A stretch of DNA of 64,000 bases from Lumbricus terrestris (GCA_949752735.1 OX457042.1:22272995-22336994); one strand, 5' to 3'; shown: positions 30,131 through 45,100, counted from the stretch's first letter. Notes: generated by a model not told the origin, from the letters alone. Program-made: numbers and translations.

Positions 30131-33100
30131 GAAAACCATCATTTATTTTCGTTTTGACTGTGCAACACCAATTAATTGGCTGTGCGTGATGAACAGTGAA
30201 TGCATGACAAACACAGGCATAATGTGCTAATTGTTTTCCACAGCTAAAACTAATGTATATTAGTTAGATCAGTCGTCCTCGACCCTGTTGAGTTGTGTGA
30301 ATGTGCCCCTGAAGGATATATGGAGTTAAATCTCTGGGTGCAAATAGATAAATGTCGAGACAAGTGCAAAGTCTCCTGAGTATTACTATTATTATTATAT
30401 TATTATTATTATTATATTATTATTATTATTATTATTATTATAATTATTATTATTATCATTCTTAGCATCATCATATTAAAATTCTGTTGCTTGCACTTCA
30501 AACGCTGCTCCAGTGATCTAATCCTAGGATGCTTTATGGCTATATTACATTCATAAAAGATCATTCCGTTACTAATAAATAAATAAATCTGTGAACTGAA
30601 ATTGCTTGAGAGATAGACAGACAGACAGAAAGACAGACAGACAGACAGAGACAACCTGGGTGTGTTTTCATAGTGGCTAGATGTGGCATGCTCTTGCACA
30701 ATTGACAGCTCTGTGAACTAGGTAGGTACTCTGGATAGGTACTCTGGGTTGGTACTCAGGGCAGGTACTCAGGAAAGGTACTCGTTTGGGGACAAAGGAC
30801 AGACTTTTTATGGCTGATGATTGATTTATTGGTGTTCAATGCAGCTTATTTTTAGTCCTGCATGCTCATGCATCCACTTGTACTTTCAATGTTACGGGCA
30901 AATGTAAGTGCTTTGCTAACAGGTAATTTCAGCATGAAGCATGAATGACCGCAAAGCACGTGATTTGTTGTAAAGTGTATGTAACAAATTTTTCTGCAGT
31001 GTGTACCGAGACACAAGTGTGAGATAACCCGGATATTTCACTCACCATCTGTGAAAATAATATGTTACCTGTGTAGTCTTACAGCATTTCATTTTAAACT
31101 GAATCGATAGCGACCCTTGACCACAGCCTCAGTGCATCAGGATCAGAGAGTGCGTCAAGTTTAAGCTTTTGCTTTCGTGTACAAGCGTCTGAATGACTGT
31201 GCTCCATTCAATCGCAGAGTCCATCAAGTCAATATCTGATGACCATAATCGATTGCATCCATCAAAGTCAGACTGAAACACTTTTGTTGATTTTGATTTA
31301 TTCATTCAATAAGAGCAGACAGAATGCTACTCCTTTGGGTGAGCGTGCCTTTTAGATGGCTGGCTCAATGGTTGCAACAACCTTCCTGAATCTGTTCAGT
31401 ACAGAGAAAAGTGTTTGCATGATTAAAAAGCAGTTGAAATTCTATTTATACTACTAATAATAATAATGATAATTTTCGTTTATTGAACAATACGGTTCAC
31501 AGATCACAACTGGTTACATTGTCCAGTTATGCAGTAACTGTTATCTTAATTAACACCAATCTTAACAACTAACAGAACAGACAGCCTGCAATACAGAGGT
31601 GCTAATAGCGGCCTACAAAGCATGTCTATCCTACGGGGGCTTTGGGAATCGAACTCAGGCCGCTGATCTCCATGCCAGTGTGTTATCCAATGCACCACCA
31701 GCCCCCTCCCCTCCTAGGTAACTATTAGTATTTGAAGCTCTTTATAAGTGGTGATATCCAATACATTGCAACCACTGTCCTTGGGCATGGCTCTGGGTTG
31801 AAGGATCTTTGTACTGAAGTGCAAGCATTACAACAGCAATCTATCATACTCTCATTCTTTGTTTCATGTGTTGCTTGACAGTGATCAATGTAGAAATTTG
31901 AGACAACATATTGGGATTTGAATCCCAAAGAACAAAAATGAAAGGCAGACTTATTTAATACCAATTCTGCAATATGAGCATCCTGTCCTTTCTATGCCTC
32001 TATTTCCAACCAGTTACTGAAGGGGACTATTTTTATTTATATTATTATCATTTCATTTATTGTATTGTATCTGACCATTCATTAAGCACTTCTCGCAGCA
32101 AGGGGGTTTCAGAAGCACTCCCAGTACATGCAGCCCAAGAGAAATGGCAGGTTTTGAGATGAGAAAAAGATGAGGAAAGACTACCAAAGACAGAGCGAAC
32201 TGATGGGTGGGGGGGTCCATTCCCTATCACTTGTAATCTAGTGTCTTCTATGGTGCTGCTATCATGTAATGCCCACGACTTCGGGTGAGAAATTGCTTTG
32301 ATTGAAATCACTTATCAGTTCAAAATTCACTGGAGAAGCTGTTTTATTGAAGATGTGTGCACTCAATTGTGGCTTTACGTTGTCAGCTAATGACAACAGC
32401 TCTGTTGACGTTTTTATAATCATGTTTATGGTTACAATGTGCCATCCAAGTAAACATTGCAGTATTGTGCCAAGTCATGGCTGTCCGTTTTGCTGATAGT
32501 AAATGATGAGGCAGATAGTGATCGCTGGTAAAGCAGGACAGGAGCCGACAATTGAGAACAAGAGAAGCATACATCAGTGACATCGATTAAATGCAGATTC
32601 TTGTCGATGAAAGGGTTCTTGAAAGTTGCTTTACAAGAGTCTACATATCAATCATTGTCCAGATATGTACACACATGCAGCATCCAGCACAAACATTTAA
32701 CAGTCATGCCTGGGATTTTCACTCACGTGACTCTTGTTGTTCCTCGTTTTAATGTAAAAACAGTGATAACAGCCGCCAACTCTGATTCAGGATATTGTTT
32801 TTCGATGTTCATGTGTGTGCATGACAGCTCACCAGTGATGACTTCCTCAGTTATTCGGGTGTTGTTTTAATGAAAATGTTTGCTGTTCTCAAAGAACTGT
32901 GCCTGCCTCGGATAGATTATGGATAACACACATTTTATGGTGCTTATGGTTAGCCATGGGATGCAACTCCTATAGTAGATATCTTGTGTTATAGTGAAGC
33001 TTAGAGATTTGAATGCCAGTCTCTAGGTTGAAAGTCAGCCATGATAACCAGCAGACAATTGTGTGACGTGCAGACACTTCACCAGATATGTTTGGTATAA

Positions 33101-36100
33101 TGTGACACTGGTTGGCATATTATATCCTTATGAAGAATCTGGTTTGCAAAACCTGGTTACAGAGGTCAAGGATTGATACAATAGCACTCAGCTGTTCGAC
33201 TGGAATCGTGATGATTGGGTCACAATACCGCAAATTAAGTTCCCAGTTCCATTCACTCTGACAGTTCTTTAATTCTGTTCTGTGTGTAGCCTCCTCTCTG
33301 TTGACATGCTCATGTAAGCAACAAAGTAATGTATTTGCCACATTTGCTTACCAACCGACGCCTGGCTTACTGACCTATTCTCACTGGGTTTTTACAACTA
33401 TTTCTGACATGTTGCTAAGTGTTTAACTTAAACATTCATACGCTGTTGTCTTTGTGCAGTCGGTGCCTTGAATGTCTTCTACTTTCTATGGCTTCTCTAT
33501 TTTTCCAACTGTCGTAGACCATTCTGTTCAATTGTGGCCTTACATTGTCAATTGTTATGTTTGGAAACACTGACAGGTGCTATATAAATGAACACAAAAA
33601 TTTTGCAGTTATGGTAGCACCACTTCAGATCATTAGTTTTTCTTGATAGAGAAGTTTGTCTGCTTCTTATGATCTGCTTAAATGAAGCAATTTTAAGGTA
33701 GAAATCTTTGCACTCCTTGATGAGGAGCTTAATAATTGTGGAAACTGTATGCTTGAAGGTAGGCTGTAACCTACAAGAAGTTTGCAGGCTATGAGTACTA
33801 GTCATGTTTTGTTTACATATAAATTTTATTTTATCACTGGGTAAAGTTTTAATTGACAGAATTTTTGTTTTTCAGGCATCACACGTTGCCGTCGCAGAAG
33901 TTGTCAGAAAAGGTATTGTCACGACCCTATAGTCCGATCTGTTGGTTCAGACTGTGGCCGTGACGTTACACAGTGCAGAGGACGTCCGTTTTCGATGATT
34001 TATTATTAAACACAACAATAGCAGAGGTTAATTAGAATTATATACACTTGGAGGCTCCTCCGGCAACGTTAAAGATCGTTCAGACGCCTTTAAAATATCT
34101 CCGTTGAACTTCAGTTGCTCATTGCTGTTCGAAGTTAAGTCCAGTGCGTCTGCCGGGCCTCTCTCCGTTAATGGCCTACATTGTCTTATATATGACGCCG
34201 GCTGCCTTTGATGGCCCGAGGCAGCCGGCGCTAACGGTTCATTGCCCAGTCGGGTGGCCGCCTCAAAGCGTCCGTGTCCAATTCGACCACATCTGGTCGT
34301 CGGCTCTTCGCCGCCACTTCAAAAGGCGTCCCGTGGGGGTCGTGTGTGTCCCTCACGGAGGTGTTGATGGGCTCTCGCCCGTTGTCGGCGAACCCAGCGA
34401 CCTCCTCGCCTCCCGGTGCTGTGCCTGCCGACGGTGGGCTCCGCGACCCCCTCGCATCTAGATGCTGTGACCGTGACATTACTCCCTCCTCAAAGACGGA
34501 GTCATGGGTTGACGATCCATTGACGACGTCATCTTCAGCAACACTCGTCCGGTCGACAGCATCGCAGAACATGAAACACAATAGAAGCAATGTGTAAACA
34601 ATATGTACATTTAGACAGGGTAGGCTCCCCGCTGTGGCTGGTCTCCTTCTAACCCCTCCATCAAATCCGGGACAAGACGTCGGCTGCAAGTTTCGGGACA
34701 AGCGTTGCATTAAGCTATTGCGAATGGGCATCAACCCAAAGTCAGGTTGGTTTTCGTAAAGACCTGAATCACCGACAAAAACAATAAGGCATGGAGATTC
34801 CTCATTGATCGGGAGCTGCCAATCGTCGCTCTTAGTATTGTAACAGCTGATGAAGTCTGGAATAGAAGATGTCGTGTACACTGGCACCAGGGCATCACAT
34901 ATGCCCCGTCCATCCGCTAATTGAAGGGGGCTGGTCCCGGGCCCCCCAGATAAACCGTCTTCAACGATGACCGATGCCCAATTGAATTTAGGGTTCAATG
35001 TCATTGTGCCGTCCAGAGTCCGTCTCAGTTCACTACCGTCTCGTGTCTCAGTCAAGCACAACAGGGGCGGGTTTTGCTCGCCGGCATCGTCGCGGTGACA
35101 TGTTAAGCTAGTTCCGATGTCCAAATCATTCTCACTCTCTCGATTTAATTTCAAACAGGGTTTTAGCGCACTACCTCCGCGCTGTCCTACTGAAGTATTT
35201 ACATCTGCCACACGATCATTACATAACGGTTGCTCTGTGTCGATGAACGTGGGCTTATCATCATCACCGTTCTCATCATCATGATCATGATCATCATCAC
35301 CATCCTCATCATCCTCACGTCGCTCAACTGCCTTCGTTTCGTCTGCCTTGGCATTAGCACTCGTGATGATATCTTCGTCAGCAGGGGTCGCTTGTATACT
35401 ATTGAGATCGTCACCTTGTCCCTCCTCTCTCTCGTCGATGGTCTGGGGTGCTAAGGTGGGAGATGCGTTAATCGCCTGCCCCTCCCCTATCTCCGCGTCT
35501 GCTTCGTTCACACTAGGTGGCAGTACATTAGAAGGCGAGGATTCCCTGATTACCGCTGTGACGCTCGGTGTCAATATAACAGCCTCGTTTAGGTCCTTCA
35601 CCACTGCAAACCAGACGCGTACCCTCGGGTTTATGACTGAAGGTGTCTTATTACAGACGGGTTTCACATCCAGTCGGATAACATTGACCAACTCCGCACG
35701 CCCGTTCATTCCGGCTAGACGCATTTGCTTGTCGACGGGGAGGTTTAGGTGATCAATTAAGGACTCCCGGACACAACAGACCTCAGAACCACCATCAATT
35801 AAGGCGTTCTGAACAGATAGGTGTTCGATATCCACATGCACGTAAGACCTTATATGAAACTCTTCTGTTTCAATGAAAGCAAAGTGAGCATCTGATATTT
35901 CTTCCCTGTTGCTTAGCTCCTCTCGTGCCTTATCTGCGTCGACATCTGGCGATAAGCCGTTTGATACATCCGCCCTCTGGCGGTCGGGTCGAGACGTATC
36001 ACTCCGCTTGGGGGGTTGGAGTGCGCATGCATTCACCTGCGCCAGCTTCGGCTCCTCCCCTTGGGGTTTATTACCCCCGCATTGAATTGCTCTGTGCCCG

Positions 36101-39100
36101 GGCAAAAGACATTTATAGCAGAGCCCCTTCCGCCGCGCATCTTCCTTCGCCCGTAGGCCTTCTGCTCTCCCCTCGCTCCTGCCTTCTGGGGTTACTGCCC
36201 TTGAGTGAGTGCTAAGACCTGACTGGTTCCCTGATCGACTGGCGCCTGACGCCGTCGGTCCAGACGACCGCAGTGGATCCCCGCTGATCGTGTGCGACGC
36301 TGCATACAGATCAACAGAGCTGGCAAGATCATTGTGTCTTAGCCACCCGTTTGTCTCCTGCGTGAGAATGAAATCTAGGCAGCCCTTAGGGATATGCTCC
36401 TTTAATCTGTCTGCGCAAAGCAGGCTCACAAGTTCGTCAAAATCGTTATTGACTTCTCGACTACGCAAATAATGCATTAAGGTGTTATGTAACCTTGCCA
36501 TATAAATGGTGTATGTTTCGTCTTGAGACTTACGTAATGTGAGAAACTTGTCCCTTAGGTGTATAGGGCTGATCTTAAATTCCCTGAGCAGGAATTTTTT
36601 CAATCCCTCGTAGTCATTTAACTGTGTGTGTTCTAAGCGCGTTGCAACAGCTTTTGCTCGCTCACTTAAATTAGCTAAGAGAAGTTTCGCCTTCACATCA
36701 TCATCAACTTCGTAGATCTTAAATAAATTGTCCATGTGATCAAAAAATGCCGGGATTTCTGCTGAATCCTGTGGAAATCTCCACAAAACACTCTTCATTA
36801 ATTCCCCGAAGTGTTTCGTTCGGTTAGCTAGCGAATGTTTAAATCTCCTATCTTCTTCTCTGAGCAACTGTTCTCTTTCCTCTCTCGCTCTCCTTTCTGT
36901 CCGTTCTGTCTCTCGAATGGCTGCCTCTCTTTCTCTAATCCGTCTTTCATCCTCTCTTGCTTTTCTTTCCTCATCCTCTCGTCTTCTCTGTCGCTCCCTC
37001 TCTTCCTCTCTTGCCCTTCTCTCTTCATCTCTGGCCCTTCTCTCCTCATCCTCTCGTCTTCTCTGGCGTTCCCGCTCTTCCTCCCTTGCCTTTCTCTCTT
37101 CCTCATACTTCCGAACTTCAAATTCAAACTTGAGTCGTTCGATGTCCTGACCTCCTCTCCATTGCAAGGACTCTAGTTCTGGTGAAGTTACCCCACCTTC
37201 CTCATAATCCTTACATTGCCTTTCGGCCACCTTGGTCGCCCATTCTTCCATTAATTGATGGCGGTCCATCGCAAAGACGATCTCGTCCTCCATGTCGTCC
37301 TTGAGTAGGTACGCTCTTAACCTCTCATCGGACATCTTCTTAATCTGCGCTTGCCTATCGGGTGTGAGACTATCCATGATAGAAGAGGATAGAGATAGAA
37401 AGCACGTAGGTACGTCAGTAAGTAGATGCAACGCACAATGCACAAAATCCAACAAACCAATCGCTCAATGATGCAATGCGCGAAAGTCAAAAAAGTCAGT
37501 CGCTGAATGATGCAATGCACCAAAGTCAAAAAAGTCAGTCGCTGAATGATGCAATGCACAAAAGCCACAAAAGTCAGGCACTGAACGATGCCATGCATAA
37601 AAGCCACAAAAGTCAGTCACTGAATGATGCAATGCACAAGAGCCAACAACCCAGTAACTAAATGGGGCGCCAAGCAATGCACAAAAACGAGTCAATCAAT
37701 CACTCTACCGTATCAAAGCAATGCATCAATTCAAATCAATATGCAGATGATATTAGAAGAAGTGGTTTTCGCTGCAGCCAACTCTCGGCCCGTGATTGCC
37801 ACTCCTCTCATGCACAGATAAAACCAGCCAACAACGTAAGAGTCCTACCCTTTTGTCTGCCGTCGGCTTGACTTCCGTCTCATGGATTCCAGTTGAGCCT
37901 CCCGATCCTCGGTTGACCGTCCGCTGTCCGTCCGTCCTCGTTGGCTGACTGCAACTTGGGCGTTCGATCCTCAGCGTCCTCGCTGGCTGTCCGCTGCTTG
38001 TCCTCCCGATTCGATCCTCGGTTGACCGTCCGCTGTTCGTCCGTCCTCGTTGGCTGACTGCAACTTGGGCGTTCGATCCTCAGCGTCCTCGCTGGCTGTC
38101 CGCAGCTTGTCCTTCCGATCCTCGGTTGACCGTCCGCTGTTCGTCCGTCCTCGTTGGCTGGCTGCAACTTGGGCGTTCGATCCTCAGCGTCCTCGCTGGC
38201 TGTCCGCTGCTTGTCCTCCCGATTCGATCCTCGGTTGACCGTCCCGCTGTTCGTCCGTCCTCGTTGGCTGACTGCAACTTGGGCGTTCGATCCTCAGCGT
38301 CCTCGTTGGCTGTCCGCTGCTTGTTATCCCAATCCTCTGCGTTGCTTTCTCCGTCCTCGCACTGTCCACGTAAGGCTGCTGGTCGCTGACTGTACCGGCA
38401 ACTCTTAGTTCAATCCCACTTCTGACACCAGTGATGTCACGACCCTATAGTCCGATCTGTTGGTTCAGACTGTGGCCGTGACGTTACACAGTGCAGAGGA
38501 CGTCCGTTTTCGATGATTTATTATTAAACACAACAATAGCAGAGGTTAATTAGAATTATATACACTTGGAGGCTCCTCCGGCAACGTTAAAGATCGTTCA
38601 GACGCCTTTAAAATATCTCCGTTGAACTTCAGTTGCTCATTGCTGTTCGAAGTTAAGTCCAGTGCGTCTGCCGGGCCTCTCTCCGTTAATGGCCTACATT
38701 GTCTTATATATGACGCCGGCTGCCTTTGATGGCCCGAGGCAGCCGGCGCTAACGGTTCATTGCCCAGTCGGGTGGCCGCCTCAAAGCGTCCGTGTCCAAT
38801 TCGACCACATCTGGTCGTCGGCTCTTCGCCGCCACTTCAAAAGGCGTCCCGTGGGGGTCGTGTGTGTCCCTCACGGAGGTGTTGATGGGCTCTCGCCCGT
38901 TGTCGGCGAACCCAGCGACCTCCTCGCCTCCCGGTGCTGTGCCTGCCGACGGTGGGCTCCGCGACCCCCTCGCATCTAGATGCTGTGACCGTGACAGGTA
39001 TCCTGCATGATTTTGTTTCTCGCATATAAGATAAAAATTTCATTAATAATTAATTCAATTACATTAAAAGAGCTTATCTGTCTTTCGTTGCTTAAATAAG

Positions 39101-42100
39101 TTTCATAAACTACTGCAAAGCGATTAGCTTCATTATCATATCTACCTTCAGTGTCATCAAAGTAACGTCTCTTTGGAGATGATCTTCTCTCATTATTATA
39201 ATTAATCTTCACAGATATGCGCATGAATTTGCATGTTTATTCTGTGAACTGTTGTTGCTTGTGTCTAGGACCAATCGCCTAAGACTGGAAAACGTCGTCG
39301 AAATTCTTTTTACAAAATCTTCCCAGATGTCGCTGGTGTGGAGGAGGTGATCAAATGTACGTAAACTGCCGTCTATTTTAAGAAGATTTGTTGTTATCAG
39401 ATGGGTGAGGTTGGTAAAGTAAGGTATGGTGGATCAAGAAAATGCAGATTCCAGGGCATAGTGTTTATGAATGCGGGGTAACGTATGATAAATTATGGTC
39501 TGACGCTTAGAGCCCAGGTTGAGATTCATGACGTTCTACTCTACTCTTAAGATTGTTCTCTTTGGCCGGTGGTTGTGTCGGGAGCACTTCTGAGTAGATG
39601 GTCTTGAAGGGAGTGCTATATAAGTCTCTGAAATGAATGAGAAATTGTAGACGTGTGAAGCTTATGACTTGAAGTGAAGGGTTTTTATTGTAAAGTCAAG
39701 CAAGGTGAAGTTATAAGATTGCCGATTTCTTGTAAGTACTTCAGCAAAGAGCTCATTCACCCACCCACACTTGGAGACCATCCCTTTTACAACTGCTGCT
39801 AACAGCTTGGAGACCATCCCTTTTACAACTGCTACTAACGGAGCTAAGAGAGCATGTAGTGCTTTGCCAAATGTTGCCTCACTTAGAGTTAATTGCATAC
39901 ATGTGTAATACTTATCTAGCTACTTAATGCAGCATTTTTAAGTGCCTCACATGCGAGCGTAGATGATGGTAAAGCCATTAAGAACAAGAACGTATTAATA
40001 ATATTTGTGTTTATTGACAAATCACAGTAAATACCATTGAGACATGATGGTGCACATTTCCTGATCTAACAATGTTGAGCATGTATCGGTACTTTGGCCC
40101 CCTGCTAGGCGCCACACTCATATTGCGGCTGCTCCAACAACTGGAAGACTGACCGAAAGTGAAAGGGAAACCCTTCACTTCAAGTCATAAACCTTGATGA
40201 GGCTACAGGTATCAAAACAGATCTGCAAGCAATCAATGCTCAGAAAGCTAGACATGTAGTTAAGAAGCTCTGACGTAATTATGTGCGGAATCCAGCAAAT
40301 AAATTTGCGGCGAGAGAGGTTCCTGCTTGATCCGTGCTGCAGTGAGGATGAAGTATGATGATGTCCAGCAGAATTAAGCATGGGCCCATGATCATGTTGG
40401 GATTGGAGACCAAGAATATGATCTTACATTGGATCCAAGATATGAACTAGCAGATGGTGTGTCTAGCCAGATATCCTTCAGACCACTCTCTGTGGTATAC
40501 ACAGTCTGCAACTATATGATATATGACGTTGCGTATGCGACCTACAAACGGCCATGTGATGCAATGTGGATTTGTCATGAGTAACCAGACACAGATTTAT
40601 GTTGTATGCATGTGACATTGTCCGTTTTATGTCCACTTGCATGAAAATTTTACAGTTACAGTGATTGATTTTAAGCGTTGAACCTTTTTCAGTTGGTACA
40701 AGCGAGCTGCCAGGTGTTGACACTATTTCGGTTAAGTGTCAATCATTGGCAGCCTACCTACGTTGGTGGCCATTTTGTCGGCCGCTTGCTGCAGGTGCTG
40801 TCAATTGACGTTGGTTAACCATTTGTTCTCTGTTTTAACCATTCGTTTATGCGTTTTCCAACTTCTGTGTGGCATGGATTAGAATCAGGGCAAAACGATG
40901 GAATTCTTCATATCTTTCAATCTTCACTGCGGACCTGGCCATTTTTTCCCAAACAGAATGTCAGCTATTCCATTATTGACTATTTTCTCCTCCTGTGTGA
41001 AAAATCATTCTTGTTCCATCACCGATGGATCTCCCCGTCTTCTGCCATTTTGTTTCTGCCAGCCCTCATTACATTCAGTTCTTTTCGTTTTAATGACCAT
41101 GATGCATTGCGTAAAGTAATTGTAATTGCCGTCTCAGTGTTTCTTTGTTGTCGATAAAGCGTAAGCAAAGTTGTTGGAGCACAATGTTTGGAAACCGTTC
41201 TTTTTGATCGTGCTTTGGGGCTGTCAGGTCGGGAGCACCTCTGAGGAGTTTCTCTTGAAGTGGGGCTATGTAAATTCATGATTATGATGTCCCGGGTTAA
41301 TTGACCTCGCTCTTTAGCCATCGTCACGGCTTGAGATTTTGTGACTGGATTATTGATCACACTTTATGGCTGTTCACATGGCTAATACCAATGTGCTTGT
41401 TGACTGAGGTGATCTTATACTGACCACTTTTGTACTTTATAAATCACTCAACCAGTCAGTCATTCTGTAAAGATGTCAAGTTTCTGGGACACTTGAGAGA
41501 CAGTGCATTTTCAGTTGACTGAGGCATATCCTGTGTGGTTTATGGATTGGAGTGATGACCGTTGTTGCTACCAATCAGAGGTTACAATCTAGGACATTAA
41601 CTGTTAACAGAGAAATTACATTGCACTGGCTGTTTATCTTTGTAATGAAATAAGAACTAATTAACCTAGACAGTGTTTGGCACTTCGCATTTCAAAAGGC
41701 AGTCTTCTGCATAGCTCGTGAGACAAGTGTCCCAGAAACCGCAGCCCTTATCTTTTGTGCTTTGGCCAGACTGTCCTTTGACCATAGCACAATATAGTTG
41801 CTTATCAGTTCTTGATAATTTTAATATGATCTTATTATTATTATCATTATTATTCTTTTTTTACCCGAAGTCCATGTAATTCCTCAGGAAGACCAAACTG
41901 CAGTATATAGAAGCCATTGCAAAGTATCTGGAATCACAGTTTACATATGGAAGTTACTTTTGCAACAGATTCATTCGCATTGGTGAATTTTTTGTGTGAG
42001 TAAATATATTTGATGCCATGCTAATAGACTTATGTAAACTGAAGCATCCCAGGTCAGATATTTTACCTGCTGCTCCATTGTATCCTCACATCTGGTCTCT

Positions 42101-45100
42101 TTTCCTGTGAACGAAATGAACTCCTTGGCTCCTTAATAGTTGTACTTAGTATTTGCTCCATTTCAGTCAAGATAGCTATTGAGACTGTAGAGCTTTCTGT
42201 AATGCCCACCAGACTATCATAATACGGCATTTCGAAGATGGAATTGCTTGAAAGGCAAAGGAGGCCATTATGACCTTCAGTGTATATGAAATCCTGGGTG
42301 AGGATTGGCGTCAGCTGCTACCCTTCCCGCCACGTACTTACTCGATCATCTTTGTACAATTGCACATCTATGCGAAGGCGCAACTTTGTATGAACTTTTA
42401 TGCAGAGACGATCATAACTTTTGTCTCAAGGGTTCTTTACAAACACATTACCAAAAGATACCTAAGTATTCAATCCAGTACTCCTTCTTACTTCTAGTTT
42501 ATTTTGTCTCAATGTACCAGGTTGTGGGTTGTTTTTGCACAATAGATGAATGTGCATACAATATATTCATGATGACCTAAGATGAGTGACCAGTTAATAA
42601 TTCGAATGAGGACATGGGCGCCCGCAGAAACTTTTGCAGGAGGAGGCAAAAATTTTGCGATGGTCACGGTTACATTTCTCAGTGGCAAGAGCATGAAAAA
42701 TACAACGCTGGAAATTAGGAACACGTGTATTTTTCAAAGGGGTTTCTTAATGACAAATTCTCAGCTTCTTTTTGTGCATCATTTTTAATATGAAATTTCC
42801 TAGTGCGAATTTAAAAAAAATTCAAAAGTAGATGTTAAAAAGTAGGTCCATAAGGGCACCAAAATATATTTTTTTCTATATAGAGATTTCTAAACGTAGA
42901 TTTCTGACATTCGCTGTGTGTATCATTCGTATCATTAGTGCTTTAATGCGAAGAAATTTGTTAAAACTCAAATGTAGTAGTTAGAAAAATAGATGTCACT
43001 TTTCCAGGGGGGCCAAGTGCCCCCTCTTGCCCCTATGTGCGGGCGCCCATGAATGAGGACAGCTGACTGTACGCAGCCAACTTTACTTGCCATCAATTGG
43101 TTTTCGGTGGTTTTTCCAAACCTTCAGCCCATCCACTTCAATCAGAACCCTGTCCTTCAACCACAGGTCGCCTGTTCTGTTGGTATTACCGGGTCAACAC
43201 TAGAACGGAGTGTCTTCGTGTGAACCACTGACAATTGCTAAGCTGCAGGTGCGTATATATCAGCCGCTGTAAGGCAGTGATGACAGAGAAGGGTTGACTG
43301 GAGTCCAACGGTGGTCACAGCTGATGGCAAATTGGCTGAAGATTCTAGTGAGCCAGCCGCTCTCATACCATTACCGCCTTCTCAGGTGGGCAGTGTGACC
43401 TGCAACCATTCCCTGTTGCCAATATTTGTAATGACATAGCGCTTTGACCATTCCAAATTCGAGTAATGAAAAGAAGATTTCAGCGAAGCAGTGACTGAAC
43501 TGAACCTAGTGGCACCAAATGGCGATTGTAATAGGTGAGAATGCTTTGAGAAGACAGACAGTGGAGCTTCTGAATGGCGCAAAGCAGAAGCTGAAAGTGC
43601 TGCTCGAAAGCTGCATCAAGCTGCCTATTCTTTGAATTGTAAATAAGACTGGAGGAAAGGTTGTAATAGCAATTGCCATGGAAAACAATTCCATGCACTG
43701 CAGTTTATATGGACTATGGAGCTCCAAGATCAGAAATTAAATTATTATTTTAAAATTATTTATTAGTATAATTTTTTTATTATTAAATAAAACCGTTGCA
43801 TAGGTCAGAGAAGATGACGATGTATGTGAAAACGAAAAATTAAGAAATTAAATCGAAATGTAATTCATTATGTCTTCAGTAAGTCACTATTTTGAGCAGC
43901 TGCTGATTGGGTCATATATCATGTATTCGAATATTTATATAGCACCTTTTATGGAATCTCACACAGCTGAGATTGGATCCGGTAACAATAGATTGAAGGA
44001 GCTGTCTTTGTTTTCAGCGTACCACTGTGCTCTCGTTGGTGATATTCTACTCCAGGGATCTCTCTACGTCACGCCCAACTGGTTCTGCTTCTGTTCAAAG
44101 CTGCTCGTCAAGAAATCTGTGAGTAGACGAACGAGTTAACTAATCTAAATATTGTTTCCTGGTTTAATCATGCCTTCCAGCTATAACCGTTAATCAACCT
44201 ACTGGTAATAAGTTTGCTCTTTGATGAACTACTCATGACTCGCCAATATGACTTGAGATCTTCGTTCCAATCCCTAGTTGTAAGCTATCCAGTTTGACTA
44301 TTCTTGTCATTGTTGTTGCTTTCACTGCTATTACTATCACTGCTATTACTTGGGGGGGCCCGGTAGAGTAGTGGTTAACACGCTGGCCAAGAGTGCGAGA
44401 GGTAGTGAGTTCGAGCCCCCTTTGGGCGGATTTGCTTTGTAGGCTGCCATTGGCGCCGTGTAATTTACAATGCTGTCTGTTCAGTTGGTAGTTAAGTTTA
44501 ATTAAGATTACTGCATAACCTGTAAATGTAAAGCGCAGTGCGTCTTGCAGGCGTTTAATTAAAGAAAAAATATTATTATTATTATCATTATTTCTTGTAA
44601 ATATTCTGCAACTTTTAGCCCAAGACATGAAATCTAGAGGGTGTCAAAATCTGCTGTTTACAAATGAGAATCCATTTATGGGACTAAGGAGTAGTCTTCA
44701 GTGGCTCTTCACAGATGGCTGACTTCTCAATCATACCTCTGTAAACAATCGAGTTGAAATTCTCTGACAAATGTTGTGACAAATTATTTTATTGTTGTTA
44801 TTATTGTTGTTGTAGTTTTTTCTTAGCAGTAACATATATAACCAAGGCATTGATTGGCTTATGTCTGTACAGTATATGTATGTGGCTATTTGATTATATT
44901 GCACCTTTAAGAGGCATATGAAAGGAACTAAGGCATTTATTATATCTGAAGATGAAGGGTGTGTTGATATTAGCTAGACAAGGTTAAGCTGTTTGCAAAG
45001 TCATTTCGACCAAAGAAACGCAGCGTCGCACATTGCGTTGTTTTGAAGTCACAATCTGGGACACACAGGGCTGTATGTTCTACCGTACTCTAAATCAATG

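Noticed and set aside
34144..34461. 105-codon plus-strand frame in the LTR of element 2 (also 38662-38979)
   Set aside because: Antisense to the Gag end in one LTR and explained by GC-rich composition; no protein features.
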